This document shows positions 32,534 through 41,114 of a DNA stretch of 64,000 nucleotides, in pieces. The position numbers and the translations under genes are program-made. Below the pieces are notes generated by a model. The model saw nothing but the letters and a program-made list of their open reading frames with translations. It was not told the DNA's origin and did no database searches. Numbering within the stretch: the stretch's first letter is position 1; the number at the start of each line of letters is the position of its first letter. The stretch comes from Flavobacterium sp. Root935 (GTDB lineage Bacteria > Bacteroidota > Bacteroidia > Flavobacteriales > Flavobacteriaceae). The stretch lies in assembly GCF_001429295.1 (NCBI RefSeq), contig NZ_LMJL01000012.1, forward strand, positions 644,263 to 708,262, written 5' to 3'.

Positions 32534-33748
32534 CTAGGATTTTGAAAAATGCAGAATAACTTTATTCAAAATATCAGCCGCTACAAATTCTTTTGATTTT
32601 AATTCCATTGGTTCGATTTCAAAATTTTTATCAATAAAGGTTACTTTATTGGTCTCTTTTTTAAAACCTGCTCCTTTATCTTGTAAGGAATTTAAAACAA
32701 TCAAATCTAAGTTTTTTTTCTGAATTTTCAACTTAGCATTTTCAATTTCATTTTCAGTTTCTAATGCAAATCCAATTAAAAACTGATTTTTTTTAATAGC
32801 TCCTAAAGAAGACAAGATATCTTTTGTCTTTTCAAGTTCTATCGAAAACTCAGCTGCAGTTTTCTTAATCTTTTGGTCTGCAACAAATTTCGGTCTATAA
32901 TCTGCAACAGCTGCCGCCGCGATTGCTGCATCAACGTCATTAAAATACAAATGACAAGCATCGTACATTTCTTGAGCAGATACAACATCCACAACCTTTA
33001 CTAAAGCATTCTTAGCCTTATAATACGTTGGACCAGCAATTAAAAACACCTCTGCTCCTAGACTTGCAGCTTCATTGGCAATATCAAACCCCATTTTACC
33101 AGAAGAATGATTTCCTATAAAACGTACGGGATCTATCGCTTCGTATGTTGGTCCTGCAGTAACTAGTATTTTTTTTCCTTTTAAGGGCAGTTTACTCTCT
33201 AAATCAGCTTCTAAGAAAGCAATTATGTTTTCAGGTTCAGCCATTCTTCCTTCACCAGATAAGCCACTAGCCAATTCGCCATTTTCAGCTGGAATCATTA
33301 CATTTCCAAACTGTTTTAATGCCGCAAAGCTCGATAAAGTTGAAGGATGCTTATACATATCCAAGTCCATTGCAGGTGCAAAATAAACTGGACATTTAGC
33401 CGATAAATAGGTTGCAATTAAAAGATTATCACAGTTTCCTGTAGCCATTTTCGATAATGTATTGGCTGTAGCGGGAGCAATCAACATAAGATCAGCCCAA
33501 AGTGCTAATTCAACATGATTGTTCCAAACTGCATCTTCATCATCTTGATTAAAGAAACTTGAATGTACTGGATTTTTAGATAACGTAGATAACGTTAATG
33601 GAGTTACAAAATCCTTAGAAGCAGGTGTCATTATCACTTGGACATGTGCACCTGCTTTTATAAAAAGTCGTACTAATGAGGCTGTTTTATAGGCTGCAAT
33701 TCCACCAGAAACTCCCAGTAAAATTTTTTTCCCGTTTAAAACTGACAT
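32534..33748 (-). CDS. coaBC: Bifunctional phosphopantothenoylcysteine decarboxylase / phosphopantothenate-cysteine ligase
   Basis: Two steps of coenzyme A synthesis. 404 residues. The flavoprotein decarboxylase half (1-185) has GVSGGIAAYKTASLVRLF, the catalytic-type His region NNHVELALWADL and the PAMDLDM loop. The ligase half has ILVTAGPTYEAIDPVRFIGNHSSGKMG. Both are complete. It is 7 bp after rpoZ in the bamD-rpoZ-coaBC operon. Confidence 0.96.
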   Translation of the reverse strand: MSVLNGKKILLGVSGGIAAYKTASLVRLFIKAGAHVQVIMTPASKDFVTPLTLSTLSKNPVHSSFFNQDDEDAVWNNHVELALWADLMLIAPATANTLSKMATGNCDNLLIATYLSAKCPVYFAPAMDLDMYKHPSTLSSFAALKQFGNVMIPAENGELASGLSGEGRMAEPENIIAFLEADLESKLPLKGKKILVTAGPTYEAIDPVRFIGNHSSGKMGFDIANEAASLGAEVFLIAGPTYYKAKNALVKVVDVVSAQEMYDACHLYFNDVDAAIAAAAVADYRPKFVADQKIKKTAAEFSIELEKTKDILSSLGAIKKNQFLIGFALETENEIENAKLKIQKKNLDLIVLNSLQDKGAGFKKETNKVTFIDKNFEIEPMELKSKEFVAADILNKVILHFSKS

Positions 33749-33755
33749 TATACTG

Positions 33756-34073
33756 TTATTTGTTTGAACTTCTGTGGTAAGTTTTACCGTCTAACCATTC
33801 TTGAACAGCTAAAGCGTGTGGTTTAGGTAATTTTTCGTAAAATTTAGAAACTTCGATTTGTTCTTTATTTTCAAAAACTTCTTCTAGACTATCATTATAA
33901 GTAGCAAACTCTTCTAATTTTTCAGTCAATTCTTTTTTAATCTCAGAATTAATTTGATTTGCTCTTTTAGCCATAATGGTAATTGCCTCATACACATTTC
34001 CTGTTGGCTCTTCAATAACTGTTTTGTTGTAAGTTATTGTGTTAACAGGAGCATTCGTCTTTTTTAAATCCAT
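33756..34073 (-). CDS. rpoZ: DNA-directed RNA polymerase omega subunit (Bacteroidota type)
   Basis: Small 105-residue protein placed between bamD and coaBC. It contains NVYEAITIMAKRANQI, the conserved part of omega subunits, and a longer acidic C-terminal extension typical of Bacteroidota versions. It helps assemble RNA polymerase. The gene is 8 bp after bamD and 7 bp before coaBC. Assignment rests on the short conserved motif and the conserved gene order. Confidence 0.85.
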   Translation of the reverse strand: MDLKKTNAPVNTITYNKTVIEEPTGNVYEAITIMAKRANQINSEIKKELTEKLEEFATYNDSLEEVFENKEQIEVSKFYEKLPKPHALAVQEWLDGKTYHRSSNK

Positions 34074-34081
34074 GACTTTAT

Positions 34082-34876
34082 TTATTTAGTAAATTTTTGT
34101 AAATCTGTTTCAACTCTAGCATTCATTTCGTCTGCTTTAACTTTGTATTTTGTGTCGCTTTTAAACTTAACTAAGTTATTGTAAGCTACTTTGGCAACAT
34201 TTAGGCGTTCTTCCATTTTTGAAGGTACACTATTGATTGCCAATTGATATGCTGAATCATATTTATAAAACAGCGCATCTTCTTTAAAAGGTGTTCCAGG
34301 ATAATCAGCGATAAAATTATCAAAAGCAACTAAAGCTGATTTGTAATCTGAAATTGTATTGTAACCTTTAGCATTTTCGTATGCTTTTTTCTCTAATTTA
34401 CCATTTAACAGCTGCACAGTTTCATTTGCCTGAGCTACATATTCTGAATTTGGATAATTATCAATAAAAGCTTGTAATTTTTCTAATGCTTTTACGGTAT
34501 CTGTTTGGTCTAAACTGTAAACTGGTGCAAGTTTTGAATAGCTGTATGCACCTAAAAAAGCAGCTTCCTGCACTTTTTCGCTTCGTGGATAACCTGAAAC
34601 AAAACTTTCGAACTGGTAACCAGCTAAATAATATTGTTTTGTTTTATAATAAGATTGCGAAAACATGTAAAATAGCTTTTCTGCCTGAGGTTTTCCTCTA
34701 TAAGATGTAGCCAATTGTTCGAAAAGACGAATCGCTTTTGAATATTTACCAGCATCATACATTTTGGTTGCCATCTCAAATTTAGCCGCAACATCTTCAT
34801 TTTTTAATGCTTTTTGATACTCACTACAAGAACAAAAAAGGGCCACAACAATTAACAGCGATACTATTCTTTTCAT
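34082..34876 (-). CDS. bamD: Outer membrane protein assembly factor BamD
   Basis: Lipoprotein of 264 residues forming part of the BAM complex that inserts beta-barrels in the outer membrane. Signal and lipobox: MKRIVSLLIVVALFCSC, with Cys17 lipidated. It has TPR-like helical repeats (residues 35-220) beginning AGKYSKAIRLFEQLATSY, with the conserved YKTKQYYLAGYQFESFVSGYP. A longer frame reaches 34945 but lacks a signal, and the promoter lies within it (34943-34972), so ATG 34876 is the start. First gene of the seven-gene operon. Confidence 0.93.
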   Translation of the reverse strand: MKRIVSLLIVVALFCSCSEYQKALKNEDVAAKFEMATKMYDAGKYSKAIRLFEQLATSYRGKPQAEKLFYMFSQSYYKTKQYYLAGYQFESFVSGYPRSEKVQEAAFLGAYSYSKLAPVYSLDQTDTVKALEKLQAFIDNYPNSEYVAQANETVQLLNGKLEKKAYENAKGYNTISDYKSALVAFDNFIADYPGTPFKEDALFYKYDSAYQLAINSVPSKMEERLNVAKVAYNNLVKFKSDTKYKVKADEMNARVETDLQKFTK

Positions 34877-34925
34877 TTTCTTACTTTTATTATGATCTCT
34901 CAGACAATTTGCCAAAGCAAAATCA

Positions 34926-34941
34926 CACCGAAGTTTCGGTG
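34926..34941. promoter_or_regulatory. 16-bp palindrome at the transcription start of bamD
   Basis: CACCGAA-GT-TTCGGTG with 7-bp arms lies directly after the -7 box (34943-34950), at the 5' end of the mRNA. It could be a repressor operator or a 5' stem-loop protecting the transcript. Confidence 0.4.
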
Positions 34942-34942
34942 G

Positions 34943-34972
34943 CAAATTTAGTTATTAATTTAGCTACTACAA
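34943..34972 (-). promoter_or_regulatory. Promoter of the bamD operon
   Basis: Minus strand TTG (34970-34972), 19 bases, TAAATTTG (34943-34950), an exact consensus promoter. Transcription start is expected near 34936, 60 bp before the bamD start. Confidence 0.75.
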
Positions 34973-35011
34973 AATATTTTTTAGTATAATAAAATCCCGT
35001 AAAACTTACGT

Positions 35012-35893
35012 TTATCTAATACTGTTTTTTACAAATTCATTTAATCTTTCTGCCAGCGAATCATCTACGCTTACTAAAGGAAGACGAACGGTATTATCAG
35101 CAATTCCAAGGGCTTGGAAGATTTGTTTAATTCCAGCTGGATTTCCCTGCTCAAAAATCATATCAATACTGTCTGACAAGAAATAATGGGTTTTGAATGC
35201 ATCTGCCACTTTTTTATTCAATCCTAAACGAATCATTTCTGAAAATTCTTTCGGAAAACCTTGTCCAATTACCGAAATAACACCAGCACCGCCCGCCAAA
35301 ACAATTGGCAATGCCAGCATATCATCTCCAGATATAACTAGAAAATCTTTTGGCGCATTTTTAATAATCTGCATTGCCTGTGCCATGTCTCCTGCAGCTT
35401 CTTTAATTGCTACAACATTTTCAAAATCATTAGCAAGACGTATAACGGTTGAAGGAAGCATATTACTTGATGTTCTTCCTGGAACATTATATAGAATTAC
35501 AGGAATTGGAGAAGCCTCTGCAATTGCTTTAAAATGCTGGTATATTCCTTCCTGTGTTGGTTTATTATAATATGGTGAAACAGATAATATTGCTTCAAAA
35601 GCAGAAAAATCTCTTGTTTTTAATTCTTCAACAATCTGCATAGTATTATTCCCGCCAACTCCCAAAACTAGAGGCAGTCTTCCTTTATTAACATCGATTA
35701 CAGTCTTTATAATCAATTCTTTCTCTTCTGCTGTAAGGGTAGCGTTTTCTGCTGTAGTCCCCATAACAACAAGATACTCCACTCCGCCATCTATAGAGAA
35801 GTTTACAATTCGCTGTAAAGCTTCGATGTCAACTGAAAAATCTTTTTTAAATGGAGTCACAAGAGCAACACCAGTTCCTATTAATGATTGCAT
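35012..35893 (-). CDS. dapA: 4-Hydroxy-tetrahydrodipicolinate synthase
   Basis: First committed step of lysine and diaminopimelate synthesis, condensing pyruvate with aspartate semialdehyde. 293 residues, complete. GVALVTPF at residues 8-15, GTTAENATL with the Thr-Thr pair, YYNKPTQEG with the catalytic tyrosine, VILYNVPGRT, and the Schiff-base lysine in VAIKEAAG (about residue 165). It is 14 bp after the DUF6913-type gene. Confidence 0.96.
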   Translation of the reverse strand: MQSLIGTGVALVTPFKKDFSVDIEALQRIVNFSIDGGVEYLVVMGTTAENATLTAEEKELIIKTVIDVNKGRLPLVLGVGGNNTMQIVEELKTRDFSAFEAILSVSPYYNKPTQEGIYQHFKAIAEASPIPVILYNVPGRTSSNMLPSTVIRLANDFENVVAIKEAAGDMAQAMQIIKNAPKDFLVISGDDMLALPIVLAGGAGVISVIGQGFPKEFSEMIRLGLNKKVADAFKTHYFLSDSIDMIFEQGNPAGIKQIFQALGIADNTVRLPLVSVDDSLAERLNEFVKNSIR

Positions 35894-35907
35894 ATTTTAA
35901 TTGTAAT

Positions 35908-36420
35908 TTATTTTATATTTTTTAAATACCTAAACAATTCTGAAACGAATAGTTTGTAATTTTCTAATTCTGTACTAATCATCCAGCGGTTTAAATTTTG
36001 ATCTACAGCAGAAAATCCGACTTTAAATTTAGCTTTTGATTTATTGGTGATCATCATTAAAATGACATTTTCGACATTATAATAACTCAACAAAAGATCA
36101 AATTCTGAATTGACAAATTTGTTCAAAAAATCTTCGGTAATTTCTCCTTTCCAATTGATATGTTTTTTACCAAAAGTAGGTCTTAAATACGTTTCTTTCT
36201 CGTTAATTTTTCCTCTGTATGCAACAACTTTTATGTTTTCTGAAGCAATTCCATGAAGCTTTAATTCGTTAATCAGCGCTTCAGAATGGTCAAAATTACT
36301 TTCATCTATCAATAAACCAATTGTTTGAACGTTCTTAGAAAAGACCTCGTTTTTATTGTTACTTAAGTTATTTTTTAATGATTTTTTTACAAAAAATTCC
36401 TTTATATAATTTAAAAACAT
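35908..36420 (-). CDS. DUF6913 family protein
   Basis: 170 residues of unknown function. It begins with a hydrophobic-basic segment (MFLNYIKEFFVKKSLKNNLS), then an alpha/beta domain: QTIGLLIDESNFDHSEALINEL, IKVVAYRGKIN and FDLLLSYYNVENVILMMITNK, with a FKVGFSAVDQN segment. It precedes dapA at 14 bp and is divergent from the 5'-nucleotidase gene. The -7-like box TAATTTTG at 36439-36446 (minus strand) would serve it. Family assignment is from memory of the flavobacterial family. Confidence 0.75.
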   Translation of the reverse strand: MFLNYIKEFFVKKSLKNNLSNNKNEVFSKNVQTIGLLIDESNFDHSEALINELKLHGIASENIKVVAYRGKINEKETYLRPTFGKKHINWKGEITEDFLNKFVNSEFDLLLSYYNVENVILMMITNKSKAKFKVGFSAVDQNLNRWMISTELENYKLFVSELFRYLKNIK

Positions 36421-36467
36421 AGTACTTTTACTAGATTACAAAATTAATTATTTAAGTTGCATTTAAA

Positions 36468-37247
36468 ATGGTAAAACTAAAAAAGTATAACGGATTTTTG
36501 AAACTTTTTGTTATATTCTTAACACTTTTTTTTACAGTTTCCTGTAGTCAAAAAAATTACAGTCTAAACAAAATTGAAGGGAAACAACTTCCTGTTACTG
36601 AAAAAACTGCTGAAACTCCAGCAATTGAAAACTTTATTAAACCTTATCGTGATCACATTAACCAAGATTTGGATAATGTTTTGGCTTATGCTCCTGAAAC
36701 TTTAGACAAGAGTACAGGAAAATGGCAGACCAGCATTGGAAGTCTATTAGCTGATGTTTGCCTGCAAAGAGGAAATACTGTTTTTAAAGCACGCGAAAAT
36801 AAAGATATCGATTTGTGTCTTTTAAATCATGGGGGCATCCGCGCAATTCTTCCTAAAGGAAATGTAACTACGAGAACCGCTTTTGAAATTATGCCTTTCG
36901 AAAACAATCTGGTTGTTATAGCTTTAAAAGGGGAACAAATTTTAGAAATTGCAGCCTATATTATTAAGGAGAAAAAACCGCAGCCTCTGTCTGGAATGAC
37001 TTTTACAATTGCAAAAGACAATACTGCAAAAAACATCCTAGTTCAAGGAAAACCGCTAGATCTGAACAAGACGTATTATGTAGCTACAAATGATTATTTG
37101 GCAAATGGCGGTGACAGTATGATTTTCTTTACTAAAGGCACTCAAAAGTTTGACTTAAACTATAAACTTAGAAATGTATTGATTGATTATTTTAAAGATG
37201 TAGACACAGTTGTGGCTCCAAAAAATATCAGAATTAGAGAAGAATAA
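36468..37247 (+). CDS. 5'-nucleotidase C-terminal (substrate-binding) domain, lipoprotein
   Basis: 259 residues. Signal with lipobox FFTVSC then QKNYS, so lipid-anchored on the periplasmic side. The mature part is the UshA-type C-terminal domain: LLNHGGIRAILPKG (substrate loop) and YVATNDYLANGGD, with the aromatic stacking region expected. The catalytic metallophosphatase domain is missing; it is encoded by the next gene, 45 bp downstream. Together they would make a complete secreted nucleotidase. Confidence 0.88.
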   Translation: MVKLKKYNGFLKLFVIFLTLFFTVSCSQKNYSLNKIEGKQLPVTEKTAETPAIENFIKPYRDHINQDLDNVLAYAPETLDKSTGKWQTSIGSLLADVCLQRGNTVFKARENKDIDLCLLNHGGIRAILPKGNVTTRTAFEIMPFENNLVVIALKGEQILEIAAYIIKEKKPQPLSGMTFTIAKDNTAKNILVQGKPLDLNKTYYVATNDYLANGGDSMIFFTKGTQKFDLNYKLRNVLIDYFKDVDTVVAPKNIRIREE

Positions 37248-37292
37248 AAAAATTAAAGAAAAAAGTAAGCATTCCTGCAAAAAAAATATAAA

Positions 37293-38204
37293 ATGAAAAG
37301 AAGAGAGTTTATCGAAAAAACAGCAGCAAGCACTGCCCTACTAAGTTTAGGATTGTCTTTGAGCAGTTTTGAAACTAACGATATTAAACATTTAACAATT
37401 CTACATACTAATGATGTGCACAGCCACATTGATCCTTTTCCTGCTGATGATCCGCGTAATCCTAATATGGGCGGTGTATCTCGTCGTGCGGCATTAATAG
37501 AGTCTATTCGTAAAGAAAATTCGAATGTGCTTCTTTTAGATGCAGGAGACATTTTTCAGGGAACTCCATATTTTAATTATTATGGCGGTGAATTGGAATT
37601 TAAATTGATGAGTATGATGAAGTATGATGCTTCAACTATTGGAAACCATGATTTTGATAACGGCCTTGATGGCTTATACGCTCAGCTTCCTCACGCCACT
37701 TTTGATTTTATCTGTTCTAACTATGATTTTAAAAATACGGTTATGGACGGACATGTAAAACCGTACAAAATCTTCAATAAAAACGGAATTAAGGTTGGTG
37801 TTTTTGGAGTTGGAATTGAATTACAAGGTTTGGTAGACAAGCAATTATACAAGGAAACTGTTTATAATAATCCCGTAGAAATTGCGCAGGACATGACACA
37901 GCTTTTGAAAAAGGAACAAAAATGTGATTTAGTAATTTGTCTTTCGCATTTGGGATATAAATATAAAGATGATCCAACTAAAATAAGCGATTTGAAATTT
38001 GCTGAACAAACTCAAGATATTGACTTAATTATTGGCGGTCATACTCATACTTTTTTAGACAAACCAACTATTGTAAAAAACAAAGCTGGTAAAGAGGTAT
38101 TGGTAAATCAGGTGGGTTGTTACGGAATCAATTTAGGTCGAATAGATTTTTATTTTGATAAAGACAAAGCACATACAAACCAAGGTACAACTATTGTGGT
38201 GTAG
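37293..38204 (+). CDS. 5'-nucleotidase N-terminal metallophosphatase domain, Tat-type signal
   Basis: 303 residues. Twin-arginine signal: MKRREFIEKTAAS then a hydrophobic stretch, so it is probably exported folded, with its metals bound. The calcineurin-like phosphoesterase motifs are HTNDVHSHI (metal), LDAGDIFQG, GNHDFDNG, and the GGHTHTF segment. It lacks the C-terminal substrate domain, which is the preceding gene. Its end overlaps the end of the convergent membrane-protein gene by 14 bp (38191-38204). Confidence 0.9.
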   Translation: MKRREFIEKTAASTALLSLGLSLSSFETNDIKHLTILHTNDVHSHIDPFPADDPRNPNMGGVSRRAALIESIRKENSNVLLLDAGDIFQGTPYFNYYGGELEFKLMSMMKYDASTIGNHDFDNGLDGLYAQLPHATFDFICSNYDFKNTVMDGHVKPYKIFNKNGIKVGVFGVGIELQGLVDKQLYKETVYNNPVEIAQDMTQLLKKEQKCDLVICLSHLGYKYKDDPTKISDLKFAEQTQDIDLIIGGHTHTFLDKPTIVKNKAGKEVLVNQVGCYGINLGRIDFYFDKDKAHTNQGTTIVV

Positions 38205-38883
38205 GTTTATTTTGAATTCTAGCTTTTTCTAAAAAGTATTCTACCATAAAGAAATAAGCTAGAATTTGAGTTATGTCTCGTATTAAAACCAAAACAATCG
38301 AGTACGAGAAGTATTCATTGAAAATATAGAAAATATCTGAGAAGATATAGCTTACTGCCATTAATGACATCAGTAAAGTAATATGCGTTCCTTTGGTGAT
38401 GTAACTTACAAAACAGTAATAACTTAAGACGCTTAAAACAATTCCGTAGAAAGTGTAAATTATGTGAAACCGTTTCATACTGTCTAATTGTAAACTCAAG
38501 ACAGAAACTAGTAAGTAGACAATAAAAACTACCACAATAGAAATAGGCAGAATATCGCGTTTTGTTAATTTTATTCTTTCGTGCTCTTTAATGAAGATTC
38601 TAATAATTAAAAGGTAAACGATTAAAAAACATATTACTCCCCCTATTTCAGAACTTTCAATATCCATTAAGTCATATACCTGCCCTACAAAACAAAAAAA
38701 GAAAATCACACCTTCTGATTTTCCAATTTTGAATTCATTGCTAATTAAAAAATAAATAAAAATAGCCGGGAGAACTATTGCTTTGGCATACGTCGCAAAA
38801 AAGTCTTGTTCTGTATAATCAAAAATGATTGTACAGAACAATGCCAGAAAAAACAAAATTAACGACGGTTTATTCGGTTTCAT
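38191..38883 (-). CDS. Membrane protein, possibly YhhN/lysoplasmalogenase-like
   Basis: 230 residues with about eight hydrophobic segments (residues 7-24, 30-48, 58-75, 82-98, 110-130 and others). Motifs such as KAIVLPAIFIYFL near residue 33 and DIFYIFNEYF near 190 are reminiscent of the YhhN family, but this is an impression. It overlaps the ligA stop region by 14 bp (38870-38883) and converges with the 5'-nucleotidase. Function uncertain. Confidence 0.65.
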   Translation of the reverse strand: MKPNKPSLILFFLALFCTIIFDYTEQDFFATYAKAIVLPAIFIYFLISNEFKIGKSEGVIFFFCFVGQVYDLMDIESSEIGGVICFLIVYLLIIRIFIKEHERIKLTKRDILPISIVVVFIVYLLVSVLSLQLDSMKRFHIIYTFYGIVLSVLSYYCFVSYITKGTHITLLMSLMAVSYIFSDIFYIFNEYFSYSIVLVLIRDITQILAYFFMVEYFLEKARIQNKPTPQ

Positions 38884-40876
38884 TTAATTTGTTTATAAAA
38901 TCTTCTTCTGATAATATAGGTATATTTAATTTAGTGGCTTTTTCTAATTTCGCTGGTCCCATATTATCTCCTGCTACAACAAAATCTGTTTTTGCAGAAA
39001 TAGAGCTTCCAACTTTTCCTCCGTTATCTTCTATGGCTTTCTTCAATTCATCTCTTGAAAATTGACTAAATACTCCAGAAACAACAAATGTTTTTCCAAC
39101 AAATTTCTCGGTCGCATTTGGATTTACTCTTTCTTCAATTTGAAACTGAACTCCATAATTTTTTAAGCGCTCAATGATTTTTTGATTTTCTTCATTTTCA
39201 AAAAATTCAACAACGCTTCTTGCAATTCTTTCTCCAATTTCATCAACCAAAATTAAATCCATTAATGAAGCTTTGCTTAAAGCATCGATATTTTTATAAT
39301 GTTTGGCTAATTTTTTGGCTACAGTTTCTCCGACAAAACGAATTCCAAGTGCAAACAATACACTTTCGAACGGAATTTCTTTTGATTTCTGAACTCCATT
39401 TACCAAGTTTTCGGCAGATTTTTGAGCCATTCTTTCTAAATGTAGAATATCTTCTACTCTCAATTCATACAAATCTGCATAATTGTGTACTAAGCCATTT
39501 TTGAAAAGTAACGCCACAGTTTCTCCGCCTAGACCTTCGATATCCATAGCTTTTCTAGAAATGTAATGTTGAATTCTACCTATAATCTGCGGTGGACAAC
39601 CGTAGAAATTAGGACAGTAATGATTGGCTTCACCCACATTTCTAACTAATTCAGTCTGGCATTCCGGGCAATAGGAAATATAATGTGTTACTTCTGAATT
39701 TTCTGGGCGTTTGGCTAAATCTACTGCAATGATTTTTGGAATAATTTCACCGCCCTTTTCTACAAAAACAGTATCATTTACCCTAATATCTAATTTTTCG
39801 ATTTGATCGGCATTGTGAAGAGAAGCTCTTTTTACAATTGTTCCAGCAAGCTGCACAGGTTCTAAATTCGCAACTGGAGTTATGGCGCCAGTTCTTCCTA
39901 CTTGATAGGAAATTGATTTTAATTTGGTTGAAACCTGTTCTGATTTGAATTTGTAAGCTATTGCCCAGCGCGGTGATTTTGCAGTATAACCTAATTCTTC
40001 CTGATGCTGAATGCTGTTTACTTTTATTACAACTCCATCTGTTTCGTAAGGAAGATTATGACGGTGCACATCCCAATAATCAATAAAGTCAAAAACTTCG
40101 TGCATATTATTGACTAGTTTTGCTTCTTTCGGTACTTTGAATCCCCAGCTTCTTGCGGCTTCTAAGCCTTCGAATTGTGACGAAAAAGGCAGGTTATTTC
40201 CCGTTACAAAATACAACAAACATTCTAGCGGTCGTTTTGCAACCTCAGCACTATCTTGTAATTTTAAACTTCCTGAAGCTGTATTTCTTGGGTTTGAATA
40301 AGGTGTTTCTCCAATTTCGATTAATTCCTGGTTCATTTTTTCAAAACCAGCAAGCGGCAGAATTATTTCTCCTCGAATATCAAATTTATCTGGATATTTT
40401 CCTTTTAAGTGTAAAGGAATTGATTTTATCGTTTTAATGTTATTGGTTACCTCATCGCCTTGAAAACCGTCTCCGCGCGTTAACGCCTGAACTAACTTTC
40501 CGTTTTCATAGGAAATACTAATTGAAGCACCATCATATTTTAATTCGCAGGTATATTGCAGATTAACATTTCCGAGCACTCTTTGAATGCGGTTTTCCCA
40601 ATCCAGCAAATCTTCTTTAGAATAGGAATTATCTAAAGAATACATTCTATATTGATGTGCTATGGTTTTAAAATTTTTGGTAACTGTTCCGCCAACGCGT
40701 TGTGTTGGTGAATTTTCATCAAAAAATTCTGGATGTTTATTTTCTAAATCTTGAAGTTCTTTCAGTTTTATATCAAAATCATAATCTGAAATCGTTGCAT
40801 TATCTAACACATAATAGTTGTAATTGTGTTGATTAAGTTCATTTCGTAATGTTTGAATGGTTTCTTGAATGCTCAT
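38870..40876 (-). CDS. ligA: NAD-dependent DNA ligase
   Basis: 668 residues, full length, sealing nicks during replication and repair. The adenylated lysine is in ELKYDGASI (Lys113). Further landmarks are DGVVIKVN, the four-cysteine zinc finger starting CPECQTEL, the helix-hairpin-helix region and a C-terminal BRCT domain (TFVVSGVF...KTDFVVAGDN). An ATG four codons earlier (40888) is possible; the family start at MSIQETIQTL is preferred. It overlaps the membrane-protein gene downstream by 14 bp. Confidence 0.97.
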   Translation of the reverse strand: MSIQETIQTLRNELNQHNYNYYVLDNATISDYDFDIKLKELQDLENKHPEFFDENSPTQRVGGTVTKNFKTIAHQYRMYSLDNSYSKEDLLDWENRIQRVLGNVNLQYTCELKYDGASISISYENGKLVQALTRGDGFQGDEVTNNIKTIKSIPLHLKGKYPDKFDIRGEIILPLAGFEKMNQELIEIGETPYSNPRNTASGSLKLQDSAEVAKRPLECLLYFVTGNNLPFSSQFEGLEAARSWGFKVPKEAKLVNNMHEVFDFIDYWDVHRHNLPYETDGVVIKVNSIQHQEELGYTAKSPRWAIAYKFKSEQVSTKLKSISYQVGRTGAITPVANLEPVQLAGTIVKRASLHNADQIEKLDIRVNDTVFVEKGGEIIPKIIAVDLAKRPENSEVTHYISYCPECQTELVRNVGEANHYCPNFYGCPPQIIGRIQHYISRKAMDIEGLGGETVALLFKNGLVHNYADLYELRVEDILHLERMAQKSAENLVNGVQKSKEIPFESVLFALGIRFVGETVAKKLAKHYKNIDALSKASLMDLILVDEIGERIARSVVEFFENEENQKIIERLKNYGVQFQIEERVNPNATEKFVGKTFVVSGVFSQFSRDELKKAIEDNGGKVGSSISAKTDFVVAGDNMGPAKLEKATKLNIPILSEEDFINKLNETE

Positions 40877-40970
40877 AAAATATTGCAAATTATAATTGTG
40901 ATAAACTGAATATCAAAATTAGAATTTATTTTTGTTCAAAAGCATAAAAATTGAAAGTTTTAAAAAATCA

Positions 40971-41004
40971 AAAATCAGACTGCAAATTCATGCAGTCTGA
41001 TTTT
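40971..41004 (-). terminator. Terminator of the giant gene-porP-ompA operon
   Basis: Perfect 14-bp stem (AAAATCAGACTGCA with its complement) around a 6-base loop. On the minus strand it is followed by TTGATTTTTT, about 110 bp after the end of the OmpA-family gene, with no other gene between. Confidence 0.75.
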
Positions 41005-41114
41005 CTCCTTGTCCATTATTCTTAAAAAAAGAATTAATAAAAACCAACTTCCAAATGGTTTCGACGTTACATGTTTTAGAATGATAATCAATAAATTACC
41101 ACGAAAACATAAAA

